A DNA stretch of 64,000 nucleotides from assembly GCA_963781265.1 (NCBI GenBank), contig CAWAFH010000014.1, positions 221,095-285,094 on the forward strand, written 5' to 3'. This document shows, one piece after another, positions 48,064-56,568 of the stretch. A program made the translations under genes and the position numbers. Origin of the DNA: WHSW01 sp963781265 (GTDB taxonomy: Bacteria; Actinomycetota; Thermoleophilia; Solirubrobacterales; 70-9). The stretch's first letter is position 1; each line of letters starts with the position of its first letter. A model generated the notes under the pieces. That model was not told the DNA's origin. It saw nothing but the letters and a program-made list of their open reading frames with translations, and made no database searches.

Positions 48064-49431
48064 GTGCTGGCGAGCGTGCGCTACTTCCTCTCCGACCTCG
48101 GCCACTGGCTGTGGACCCACCGGCTCGCCACGGGGGCGGGCCTGATCGTCGTCGCGCTGATCGTCGCGGGCGCCCTCGTCCTCGCGCTCGGCTCCGGCGA
48201 CGGCGATCAGCCGGCCGGCGGTTCAGGTTCCGGCTCAGCGCCCGCCCCGCGGGTCGTCGTCAAGCCGGTGCCGACCCCGGAGGACACCGACGATCTCGGG
48301 TTCCCGGCGTTCGCGACCAAGAACACGACCCGGATCGCCGGCTCGGACGCGATCGCCAACGCCGCCGCCGTCGCGCTCGCCGTCCACCCGTCGACCGGCG
48401 GCTCGCCCGGGCCCGACGCGGTCACCCTGGTCGACGTCGCCGACTGGCAGGGCGCGGTCGCCGCCTCCGCGCTCGCCGGCCCGCCGGTGGCAGCGCCGCT
48501 GCTGGTCACCGACGGCGGGGAGGTCCCGCCGCTGACGGCCAGCGCGATCCGCGCCCTCGAACCCGGCGGTTCCGCGGCGACCGCCGGGCGCCAGGTCTTC
48601 GCGGTCGGCGACGCCGCCGCGCCCACCGACTACGAGACGCTCGAGGTCGAGGGTGCCGACCCTGCGGCGCTCGCGGCCGAGGTGGACAGGTTGCGCGACC
48701 GGCTGACCGGCGAGCCCGACGCGATCGTGGTCGCGAGCTCCGACGCAGCCGCCTACGCGATTCCGGCCGCCGCGTGGGCGGCGCGCTCGGGCGACCCGGT
48801 CCTGTTCACGGGCAAGGACTCGGTGCCCGAGGAGACGGTGAAGGCGCTGCGCAGCCATGACGGGACCCCGGTCTTCGTGCTCGGTCCGGAGTCCGTGATC
48901 GGCCCGGACGCGATGAAGGAGATCGAGCACGTCGCCCCGGGCGCCGAGCGGATCGGGGCCGAGGGGTCGATCGAGAACGCGATCGCCTTCGCCCGCTTCT
49001 CGAGCGGCGGCTTCGGCTGGAACATCAACGACCCGGGTCACGGGTTCGTGATCGCGAACACCGATCGCCCGCTCGACGCCGCGGTCGCCTCGCCGCTGTC
49101 GGCGAGCGGGACGTGGGGCCCGCTGCTGGTCACCGACGACGGCTCGGCCCTGCCGGCGCCGCTGAGCGCCTACCTGCTCGACCTGAAGCCCGGATACGCC
49201 GACGACCCGACCCGCGCCGTCTACAACCACGCCTGGCTGATCGGCGACACGTCCGCGCTCTCGGTCGCTCTGCAGGCGGAGGTCGACGAGCTCGCCGAGG
49301 TGGCCCCGGTAACGTCCGGCTCCGGCGCTGACGCCGGCTCGGGCTCGAGCCTCGGCCCGGAGCCCGGCACTCCGGAGTCGCAGCCGGACGAGCCGCAGCC
49401 CGACCCGAACCGAAACCGAGACCAGCGATGA
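48064..49431 (+). CDS. cell-wall-binding-repeat-like membrane-anchored protein
   Basis: 455 residues. N-terminal TM anchor (residues ~20-42, LATGAGLIVVALIVAGALVL) followed by a Gly/Ser/Pro linker and a repeat region resembling PF04122 cell-wall-binding domains: TTRIAGSDAIANAAAVALAV, PLLVTDGGEVPPLTASAIRAL, DAIVVASSDAAAYAIPAAAW, DPVLFTGKDSVPEETVKAL and PVFVLGPESVIGP. The C-terminus is a disordered Ser/Pro/Glu tail. In this family such domains attach to cell-wall polymers. ATGA overlap with the next gene. Confidence 0.75.
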   Translation: MLASVRYFLSDLGHWLWTHRLATGAGLIVVALIVAGALVLALGSGDGDQPAGGSGSGSAPAPRVVVKPVPTPEDTDDLGFPAFATKNTTRIAGSDAIANAAAVALAVHPSTGGSPGPDAVTLVDVADWQGAVAASALAGPPVAAPLLVTDGGEVPPLTASAIRALEPGGSAATAGRQVFAVGDAAAPTDYETLEVEGADPAALAAEVDRLRDRLTGEPDAIVVASSDAAAYAIPAAAWAARSGDPVLFTGKDSVPEETVKALRSHDGTPVFVLGPESVIGPDAMKEIEHVAPGAERIGAEGSIENAIAFARFSSGGFGWNINDPGHGFVIANTDRPLDAAVASPLSASGTWGPLLVTDDGSALPAPLSAYLLDLKPGYADDPTRAVYNHAWLIGDTSALSVALQAEVDELAEVAPVTSGSGADAGSGSSLGPEPGTPESQPDEPQPDPNRNRDQR

Positions 49432-49661
49432 GCGAGAGCGAGAGACCCGATCGACTCGGCGGACGCCGGATCACGGTCGAGGACATCCGCGCGCTGGCCG
49501 GCCCGTCGACCCCTCACTTCGCGCTGCAGATCCGCAACCGGATCCAGCGGCTGATCGCGCCGCTGCCCGCCGACGACCCGGCCCGGGCCGAGGGCGAGCG
49601 CCAGATCCAGCGGCTGACCGAGCTCGCCGCCCACTCCGGCGACCCACGGGGACCCGGGTGA
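49428..49661 (+). CDS. small conserved-looking protein of unknown function
   Basis: 77 residues, no signal or TM. MSESERPDRLGGRRITVEDI, IRALAGPSTPHFALQIRNRI and RLIAPLPADDPARAEGERQ suggest an alpha-helical protein. It overlaps the upstream gene by ATGA and the downstream methyltransferase by GTGA, so all three are one operon. No family recognised. Confidence 0.6.
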   Translation: MSESERPDRLGGRRITVEDIRALAGPSTPHFALQIRNRIQRLIAPLPADDPARAEGERQIQRLTELAAHSGDPRGPG

Positions 49662-50440
49662 CGACCTCGAGCCCCGCCGCCGCCCTCGCGCGAACCGAGG
49701 CGCTGCTGACGGGGCCGGCGGCCGAGCTGGCCGCGCTGCGCGGCCTCAACCAGGCCGGCTACCTCGACCTGCTCGAATCCGAGGTCGAGTCGACGGGCGC
49801 GACCCAGGACCTGATGGTGACCCGGCTGGTCCCGGCGATCTACGAGCGGTACTGGCGCCCCGCGCTCGGGCGCGTGTTCAAGGGCGTCACCGGCCCGGGG
49901 ATGGCCGAGGAGATCAGGATCGCCCGGCTGCTGCTCGGGCTCGGCGAGGGCGACACGGTGCTCGACGTCGCCTGCGGCCCCGGCAACTTCACCCGCGAGT
50001 TCGCGCGCACCGTCGGCCCCCAGGGGCTCGCGGTCGGCATCGACGCCTCGCGGACGATGCTCGAGCGCGGCGGTGAGGAGCTGCGTCGCGCCTCGACCTC
50101 CAACGTCACCCTGATCCGCGGCGACGCGACGGCGCTCCCGTTCGCCGACGCGAGCTTCGACGCGGCGTGCTGCTTCGCCGCCCTGCACCTGTTCGCCGAC
50201 CCGCTGACGGCGCTCGACGAGATGCGCCGGGTGCTGAAGCCCGGCGGGCGGATCGCGCTGATGACCTCCGTCCGCCGCGAGCTCACCGTGCGGGCGCTCA
50301 AGCCGGTGCTCGAGCGGGCGAGCGGGATGCGGATCTTCGAGGGGGACGAGATCGCCGGCGCGCTCGAGCGGCTCGGCTTCACCGGCGTCCACCGGCGCCT
50401 CTCGGGCCTCGTGCAGTTCGTCGGCGCCCGCCTCGCCTGA
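49658..50440 (+). CDS. class I SAM-dependent methyltransferase
   Basis: 260 residues from GTG 49658. SAM motif I VLDVACGPGNFTREFA; motif II region FDAACCFAALHLFADP; motif III LKPGGRIALMTSVRRE. An extra ~70-residue helical N-terminus resembles methyltransferases fused to a zinc-ribbon-less UbiE/BchM-like region. The substrate is unknown. Third gene of the overlapping trio. A 49-bp REP-like dyad begins 17 bp after the stop. Confidence 0.85.
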   Translation: MTTSSPAAALARTEALLTGPAAELAALRGLNQAGYLDLLESEVESTGATQDLMVTRLVPAIYERYWRPALGRVFKGVTGPGMAEEIRIARLLLGLGEGDTVLDVACGPGNFTREFARTVGPQGLAVGIDASRTMLERGGEELRRASTSNVTLIRGDATALPFADASFDAACCFAALHLFADPLTALDEMRRVLKPGGRIALMTSVRRELTVRALKPVLERASGMRIFEGDEIAGALERLGFTGVHRRLSGLVQFVGARLA

Positions 50441-50456
50441 ACCCCCGCCCCCCCGC

Positions 50457-50505
50457 GCCGACTTTCATCTCAACCACCCCAGAGGTGGTCAGGATGAATC
50501 TCGGC
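50457..50505 (-). repeat. 49-bp REP-like palindromic element, copy 1 (inverted)
   Basis: Reverse complement of the element at 60279-60327, 44 of 49 positions identical. It folds into a two-part hairpin: outer arms GCCGA..TTCAT/ATGAA..TCGGC and inner arms GACCACCTC/GGGTGGTT around TG. It lies 3' of the methyltransferase gene and contains the stop of the Kef-type remnant. Confidence 0.75.
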
Positions 50506-50673
50506 GGGTCGGGGCGAGCAGACCGAGCGCCGTGATCGGGAAGACGAGGACGGTGACGAGGCCGGCGGCGATGAAGCCGGCCGAGGTGGCGGCGTCGATC
50601 AGCCCGAGGTCCTGACCGGCGCGGCGAATCCCGCCACGACGACGATCAGCAGGTTGTCGAACGAGATCTCCAT
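50489..50673 (-). pseudogene. internally deleted remnant of a Kef/CPA2-type cation:proton antiporter
   Basis: ATG 50673 starts MEISFDNLLIVVVAGFAAP, the N-terminus of this antiporter family. After about 20 codons the sequence jumps, in another frame, to GQDLGLIDAATSAGFIAAGL and VTVLVFPITALGLLAP, which is the family's last helix, ending at a TGA inside the REP element. Around 350 residues are missing, with a frame change at the joint. It is a deletion scar rather than a working gene. Confidence 0.6.
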
Positions 50674-50699
50674 CCCGCCCCGTCTGTCGAGGCGGGATG
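50671..50699 (-). terminator. hairpin downstream of the lipoprotein gene
   Basis: CATCCCGCC (50671-50679) pairs with GGCGGGATG (50691-50699), loop of 11 nt. It lies 27 bp past the stop of the minus-strand lipoprotein. No U-run follows, so termination efficiency is unclear. Confidence 0.4.
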
Positions 50700-50725
50700 G
50701 AAACCGTTACGCGGGCGAGCTCAGG

Positions 50726-51201
50726 TCAGCCGGCGCACTGGTCGAGGCCGATCGCGCTGGCCTCCTTGTTGACGTCGGCGAACGGGCCGTCGCTGTCGCT
50801 GGCGGCGACCAGCGAGGGATCGTTCTCGACCTGGTCGAGCGCGTCCTGGGCGTCGGACAGGAAGCGTGTCGACCTGGTCGGCGATGTCCGCCGGCGGCAC
50901 CAGCGCGCCGATCGCGTCGATCTGACCCTGGATCGAGGGCACGAACGTGTCAGAGACGAACTGCTCCAGCTGCTGGTCGGTCGGCTGGCCACCGCTGAAC
51001 GTGCTGCTGACGGCCTGGTCGAGCTCCTTGTTGCCGGCGCTGCAGATGGCGTTGCCCTGCTTGATGAACTCCGCCTCGGTCAGCGCCGCGCCGGACGCAC
51101 CGGCGGCGGTCGAGCTGGTCTCGTCATCGCCGCCGCAGCGCGGCGGCCAGCGACGCGGTGGCGGCCAGCAGCGCGACGGCGATCAGCATCCGCTTGGTCA
51201 T
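50726..51201 (-). pseudogene. lipoprotein of unknown function, two frameshifts
   Basis: ATG 51201, AGGAG site and a TAGGGT box upstream. The signal runs MTKRMLIAVALLAATASLAA and a one-base insertion near 51130 precedes the lipobox Cys (AAACGGDDETSS). After about 90 residues (LTEAEFIKQGNAICSAGNKE, IQGQIDAIGALVPPADIADQ) a second one-base insertion near 50868 leads to FLSDAQDALDQVENDPSLVA and the normal C-terminus. When corrected it is a ~157-residue lipoprotein of the same type as the neighbour at 51293 (shared IC-A...N pattern). The intact flanking sequence suggests a read error or recent loss. Confidence 0.6.
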
Positions 51202-51292
51202 TCGGTTGCTCCTGAGTGGTGGTGGTCCGGGACCGCGGCACCCTAACCGCGGCCGTCGGTCGCGTCCATCGACAACCGGCCCCTGCCCCGGC

Positions 51293-51775
51293 TCAGCGCA
51301 GACCGCATTCCTGCGAGCCGTAGGCGCGCGACAGCTTCGCCGCGCGGCGCAGCGCCGGCGGCGGCCCGCGGTCGACGACCCCGACCGGGTCGGCGCGGAT
51401 CTCGTCGATCCCGTCCTCGGTCGCGGCGACGATCGCCTCGACCTCTCGCTCGTCGCCGGCCGGAGCACCGAGGGCCCGGATCGCGCGCACCTCGGCCTCG
51501 AGCGCCGGGATCGCGACCCCGAGCACCACCCGTTTCACCTCTGCCGGCGGCGCGTCCGACCGGCCGCCGGTCAGGTCGTCGCCCGCGGCCTCGATCCGGG
51601 CGTTGGTGGAGGCGCAGATTCGGTCCGCCTCGCGCAGGAACCGGACCTTCGCGATCGGTCTGGAGACGCCGGAGGGGTACGTATCGGCCGGGTCGTCCCC
51701 GCCGCAGCCGCCGATCGCGGCGCCCGCGAGAACCGCGGCCGTGGCGAGCGCCGCTCGCCGTTCGCCGCTCGTCAT
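51293..51775 (-). CDS. lipoprotein of unknown function
   Basis: 160 residues. Lipobox LAGAAIGGC with GGDD after it. The mature domain (IAKVRFLREADRICASTNAR, VLGVAIPALEAEVRAIRALG, IDEIRADPVG) is helical and resembles the frameshifted lipoprotein next to it; the pair probably arose by duplication. The N-terminal MTSGERRAA and ATG 51775 are encoded by a heptamer array, and a matching inverted array upstream can pair with it, possibly hiding the start codon in the mRNA. Confidence 0.65.
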   Translation of the reverse strand: MTSGERRAALATAAVLAGAAIGGCGGDDPADTYPSGVSRPIAKVRFLREADRICASTNARIEAAGDDLTGGRSDAPPAEVKRVVLGVAIPALEAEVRAIRALGAPAGDEREVEAIVAATEDGIDEIRADPVGVVDRGPPPALRRAAKLSRAYGSQECGLR

Positions 51776-51814
51776 TCGAGTGAAACCCGGTCGAGCGGCG
51801 AGCGGCGAGCGGCG
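51749..51814. repeat. inverted pair of heptamer arrays at a start codon
   Basis: Three CGCCGCT-type units (51749-51769) face three AGCGGCG units (51794-51814). The arms can form a ~23-bp stem with few mismatches, and the 24-nt loop contains the lipoprotein ATG (51775). May act as a transcript hairpin for the thiolase 3' end or as a translation block. Confidence 0.6.
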
Positions 51815-51816
51815 AT

Positions 51817-52998
<1,182 letters not shown>

Positions 52999-53065
52999 CA
53001 GCTTTCCTCCAGAGTTTGGGTCCGATAGTCAGTTTCATGATGGAACTCAAGTCTAACGCCCTCGC

Positions 53066-53926
53066 CTAGCCCCGCGTCGCCTCGGACTCGGTGACCCCGG
53101 GGGGCGTCCACCCCGGCCCGCGGAAGACGACCCCGACCTTGTCGCGCCAGCGCTCGGCGCGCCTGATGTCATGCCACATCGCGACGTACTCGTGGAAGGC
53201 GACCCTGATCGGGCGATAGGTACGCAGCTGCGTGGTCAGGCCGTAGCGAACGCGCTCACCCTCGGGCTCGTAGGTGCCGAACATCCGGTCCCAGACGATC
53301 AGGATGCCGCCGTAGTTGCGGTCGAGGTACTGCTCGTTGACGCCGTGGTGGACGCGGTGATGCGAGGGGGTGTTGAAGATCGCCTCGAACCAGCGCGGCA
53401 GCTTGCGGATCTTCTCGGTGTGGATCCAGAACTGGTAGATCAGCGACCACGCCTGGGCGAGCAGCACCATCCACGGCTCGAACCCGACGGCCGGCATCCA
53501 GAGCCAGAACGGGAAGTACGTCATCGGCACCCAGGTCTGGCGCAGCGCGGTCGAGAGGTTGTAGTGCTCGCTGGAGTGGTGGACGACGTGGCTCGCCCAG
53601 AAGGCGCGGCTCTCGTGCGAGATCCGGTGAAACCAGTAGTAGGAGAAGTCGTCCGCGAAGAACAGCAGCACCCAGACCCACCAGTCGTCCGGGCTGAGCC
53701 GCAGCGGGGTGAGCTCGTAGATGCCGACGTAGGCGGCGAGGACGACGAACTTCCAGCCGACGTTGATGACGACGTTCCCGAGCCCCATCGTCAAGCTGGT
53801 GCGCGTGTCGCGCGCCTCGTAGCCGAGCAGGCCCTCGTTCTCGGCCTGCACCTGGCGAAACGAGAGGTACTCGAGCACCAGCAGGAGGACGAAGAACGGG
53901 ATCGCGTAGTAAAGGACCTCGGCCAT
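53066..53926 (-). CDS. sterol-desaturase / fatty-acid-hydroxylase family protein
   Basis: 286 residues from ATG 53926. Integral membrane di-iron enzyme with the three histidine boxes: HRISHE, HVVHHSSEHYN and HHRVHH. Four-helix core (VLYYAIPFFVLLLVLEY, FVVLAAYVGIYELT). Probable alkyl-chain or carotenoid/sterol-like hydroxylase or desaturase; substrate uncertain. TACTAT on the minus strand, 10 nt upstream, is the likely leaderless -10 box. Divergent from the hydroxyacyl-CoA dehydrogenase. Confidence 0.85.
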   Translation of the reverse strand: MAEVLYYAIPFFVLLLVLEYLSFRQVQAENEGLLGYEARDTRTSLTMGLGNVVINVGWKFVVLAAYVGIYELTPLRLSPDDWWVWVLLFFADDFSYYWFHRISHESRAFWASHVVHHSSEHYNLSTALRQTWVPMTYFPFWLWMPAVGFEPWMVLLAQAWSLIYQFWIHTEKIRKLPRWFEAIFNTPSHHRVHHGVNEQYLDRNYGGILIVWDRMFGTYEPEGERVRYGLTTQLRTYRPIRVAFHEYVAMWHDIRRAERWRDKVGVVFRGPGWTPPGVTESEATRG

Positions 53927-53936
53927 GCGCCGCGTG

Positions 53937-53942
53937 ATAGTA
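53937..53942 (-). promoter_or_regulatory. -10 box (TACTAT) of the sterol desaturase
   Basis: Best TATA-like box in the divergent gap, 10 nt before ATG 53926 on the minus strand; the same bases read ATAGTA on the plus strand, where TAGTAA precedes ATG 53952 by 8 nt. Confidence 0.5.
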
Positions 53943-53951
53943 ACCGTCGCG

Positions 53952-54779
53952 ATGGGGAGCCCACAGGGATACGCGCGGCCCGCGATCGCCGGCAGCGGCA
54001 CGATCGCGTGCGGCCTCGCCGCGTGTGCGACGCAGACCGCCGAGGTCAGGCTGCTCGCCCGCAGCGACGCGTCCGCGTGGCGAGCCGAGGAGAAGGCGCA
54101 GGCGGAGGCGCGCAAGCTCGACGGCGGGATGCCGGAGCGGATCAAGGTGACCACCGACCCGGCCGCCCTGGCCGAGTGTGACCTGGTCATCGAAGCGATC
54201 GCCGAGGACCGCCAGGCGAAGGGCGAGCTGCTCGCGACCCTGGCCTCGGCGGCGCCGGGCGCCGACCTGGCGACGACGACCTCGGCACTGCCTGTCAGCG
54301 AGCTCGGCGAGGCCGCCGGGGCGAGCGAGCGCTTCTACGGCCTGCACCCTTTCAACCCGGTCGCCCGCATGGAGCTGATCGAGCTCTGCCTGCCCGAGCG
54401 CCTGCCTCCCGAGGTCGGCGAGCGAGCCCGGGCGTGGTGCGCGGCGATCGGCAAGACGGCGGTCGAGGTTCCAGACATGACCGCGTTCGTGGTCAACCGG
54501 TTGCTGTTCCCGTACCTGTTCGAGGCGGTGCGTTTGATGGAGACGACGGGGATGCACGCCAGCGACGTCGACGCCTGCATGACCCTCGGCGCCGGTCACC
54601 CGATGGGCCCGCTGCGCCTGCTCGACTTCGTCGGCCTCGACGTCGCCGCCGCGATCGGCGACAGCCTCGACCGCCACGGCGCGGGCAGCGGCGCCGACCA
54701 CGTCCCCGCGCTGGTCACGGAGATGATCGCCGCCGGCAAGCTCGGGCGGAAGTCCGGCGAGGGCTTCTACGAGTACTAG
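53952..54779 (+). CDS. 3-hydroxyacyl-CoA dehydrogenase family protein
   Basis: 275 residues from ATG 53952 (ATG 53925 is also in frame). N-terminal NAD-binding fold AIAGSGTIACGLAACATQ and CDLVIEAIAEDRQ; C-terminal HCDH domain with the conserved FYGLHPFNPVARM (catalytic His) and GHPMGPLRLLDFVGLDVA. Stand-alone short FadB2/HBDH-like enzyme: 3-hydroxyacyl- or 3-hydroxybutyryl-CoA oxidation. Stop overlaps the 88-residue ORF on the other strand. Confidence 0.9.
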   Translation: MGSPQGYARPAIAGSGTIACGLAACATQTAEVRLLARSDASAWRAEEKAQAEARKLDGGMPERIKVTTDPAALAECDLVIEAIAEDRQAKGELLATLASAAPGADLATTTSALPVSELGEAAGASERFYGLHPFNPVARMELIELCLPERLPPEVGERARAWCAAIGKTAVEVPDMTAFVVNRLLFPYLFEAVRLMETTGMHASDVDACMTLGAGHPMGPLRLLDFVGLDVAAAIGDSLDRHGAGSGADHVPALVTEMIAAGKLGRKSGEGFYEY

Positions 54780-55042
54780 GCGGCCGCCTGGCGGCGCTTC
54801 GGCACCCCCGGCTCGCGGTGGGTGCCGCACAGGTCCCAGACGACCTCGGCCTCGGAGACGCCCTGGCGGCGAGCCTCCTCGACGACGCTCTCCCACGGCA
54901 GCTGCGCGTCCGGGAGCTCGTCCCAGCGCGCCAGCTCCATCGCCTCCAGCGCCCCCCTCAAGGCCGGTCCCAGATGCTCCTCCGCGCCCAGCATCGCCCT
55001 CAGGACCTCGAGCTGCTTATCGGTGAGCTTGATGACCCACAT
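54776..55042 (-). CDS. small soluble protein of unknown function
   Basis: 88 residues from ATG 55042 with AGGGGTAGG upstream. Sequence LTDKQLEVLRAMLGAEEHLG and LPWESVVEEARRQGVSEAEV suggests two or three helices and charged ends. Its 5' part overlaps the C-terminal end of the CNNM-type gene on the same strand by 43 bp, in another frame. No family recognised. Confidence 0.5.
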   Translation of the reverse strand: MWVIKLTDKQLEVLRAMLGAEEHLGPALRGALEAMELARWDELPDAQLPWESVVEEARRQGVSEAEVVWDLCGTHREPGVPKRRQAAA

Positions 55043-56451
55043 TTCCTACCCCTGGGTCGCTGACTCTGACCACGCGGACGGTATGGCGCCCCACGGACGG
55101 AAGCCGGTGGCGGGTTCGCCGCTAGTTGCGGCCTTCGGCGGCCGTGGTCCGGCGCCAGGGCGCGGTGCTCGGCGGTCACCGGATGGATCCGGACCGCGAT
55201 GATGCGGTTGTCGCGCACCGACTCGACCCGCAGCTCATAGCCGTCGGCGCGCACCTTGTCGCCGCGCTTCGGCAGGCGCCCGAGCTCCGAGAAGACGTAG
55301 CCGCCGATCGAGTTGAAGGCGTCGGAGTCGACCGGAAGCTGGATCCCGGCGTCCTCGAGGTCGCCGAGCGGGACGTGGCCGCGCACGTACCAGTCGCCGT
55401 CGGTGAGCCGGCGCAACGAGGTCGCGCGGGCGTCGGTCTCGTCCTCGATCTCGCCGACGACCTCCTCGAGGATGTCCTCGATCGTCGCGATCCCGACCGT
55501 GCGGCCGTACTCGTCGGAGACGATCCCGATCGAGGAGCGCTGGCGCTGCAGCTCGGCGAGCAGGTCGTCGAGCGGCTTCGTCTCGGGAAAGACGGGCACG
55601 TTGCGCACCGCCGGCTCGAGCGAGGCGTCGCCGCCGGCGTTCAGGTAGAGGCGCACGAGGCTGTTGTTGTGGACGATCCCGCGGACCTTGTCGGGGTTGT
55701 CGTTCTCGACCACGACGAGGCGGGTGTGGCCGGAGGAGACGCAACGGCGCAAGCCCTCCTCGACCGTCTCGTCGGAGTTCACGGTGACGACGGCCGGGAT
55801 CGGCGTCATCACCTCGCGCGCCTGCTGCTCGTGCAGGTGAAAGACGCCGCCGAGCATCACCGCCTCCCCCGGGTCGAGGCTGCCGCCCCTGGCCGAGGTC
55901 TGGATGATCTCCTTGAGGTCGGCCGAGGTGTGCTTCTCGCCGAGGTCGTGGGGGTCGACGCCGAATAGGCGCACGATCGCGTTCGAGGCCTTGTTGAGCA
56001 CCCAAATGAACGGCTTGCTGATCGCCGTGAAGGTGTTCAGCGGTCGCGAGAGCGCCCGGGCGACGCCTTCGGCGCGGGTGATCGCCAGCATCTTCGGGAC
56101 CTGCTCGCCGATCGTGATGTGAAGCGAGGTGGCGATCACGAACGAGATCACGAAGGCGGTCACGGTGGCGCCGGTGCCGTCGCCGAGCGCCGGCTCGATC
56201 AGGGTCGCGATCGCGGGCTCGCCGAGGAAGCCGATCCCGATCGAGGCGAGCGTGATCCCGAACTGACAGGACGCGAGCGACTCGTCGATCTTGTCGAGTT
56301 GCTCGAGCGCCTCCTCGGCCCCGGATTCACCCTCCTTCGCGAGCGCCTCGATCCGGCCCTTGCGCGTGCGCACGAGCGCGAACTCGGCAGCGACGAACAG
56401 CCCGTTGACGAGCACGAGAAGGACGAGCAGGACGAGGAAGAGCGCCGTCAC
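55000..56451 (-). CDS. CNNM/CorC-type transporter (hemolysin family) with CBS pair
   Basis: 483 residues from ATG 56451. DUF21 domain: FLVLLVLLVLVNGLFVAAEF, ASCQFGITLASIGIGFLGEP, HITIGEQVPKM; CBS pair (~200-325) with REVMTPIPAVVTV and EYGRTVGIATIEDIL; C-terminal CorC_HlyC (FNSIGGYVFSELGRLPKRG). Probably a divalent cation exporter. The last ~40 residues (RRRPQLAANPPPASVRGAPY) look compositionally odd and overlap the small gene, so a frameshift near 55130 or a run-on past the true end is possible. Confidence 0.85.
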   Translation of the reverse strand: MTALFLVLLVLLVLVNGLFVAAEFALVRTRKGRIEALAKEGESGAEEALEQLDKIDESLASCQFGITLASIGIGFLGEPAIATLIEPALGDGTGATVTAFVISFVIATSLHITIGEQVPKMLAITRAEGVARALSRPLNTFTAISKPFIWVLNKASNAIVRLFGVDPHDLGEKHTSADLKEIIQTSARGGSLDPGEAVMLGGVFHLHEQQAREVMTPIPAVVTVNSDETVEEGLRRCVSSGHTRLVVVENDNPDKVRGIVHNNSLVRLYLNAGGDASLEPAVRNVPVFPETKPLDDLLAELQRQRSSIGIVSDEYGRTVGIATIEDILEEVVGEIEDETDARATSLRRLTDGDWYVRGHVPLGDLEDAGIQLPVDSDAFNSIGGYVFSELGRLPKRGDKVRADGYELRVESVRDNRIIAVRIHPVTAEHRALAPDHGRRRPQLAANPPPASVRGAPYRPRGQSQRPRGRKCGSSSSPISSSRS

Positions 56452-56554
56452 CGCTGATCAGGGTGGGGCCGTGATTGCGGCCGCGTACTTCGGGGGAGGT
56501 CGTCGTCCATGGAGGACGAGGGAACGGTAGCAGCGGCGGTGGCCAACCCCGGGA

Positions 56555-56560
56555 TAACGT
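56555..56560 (+). promoter_or_regulatory. -10 box of a leaderless transcript (decarboxylase)
   Basis: TAACGT ends 8 nt before GTG 56569; this favours GTG 56569 over ATG 56509. Confidence 0.5.
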
Positions 56561-56568
56561 CTGCCGGC

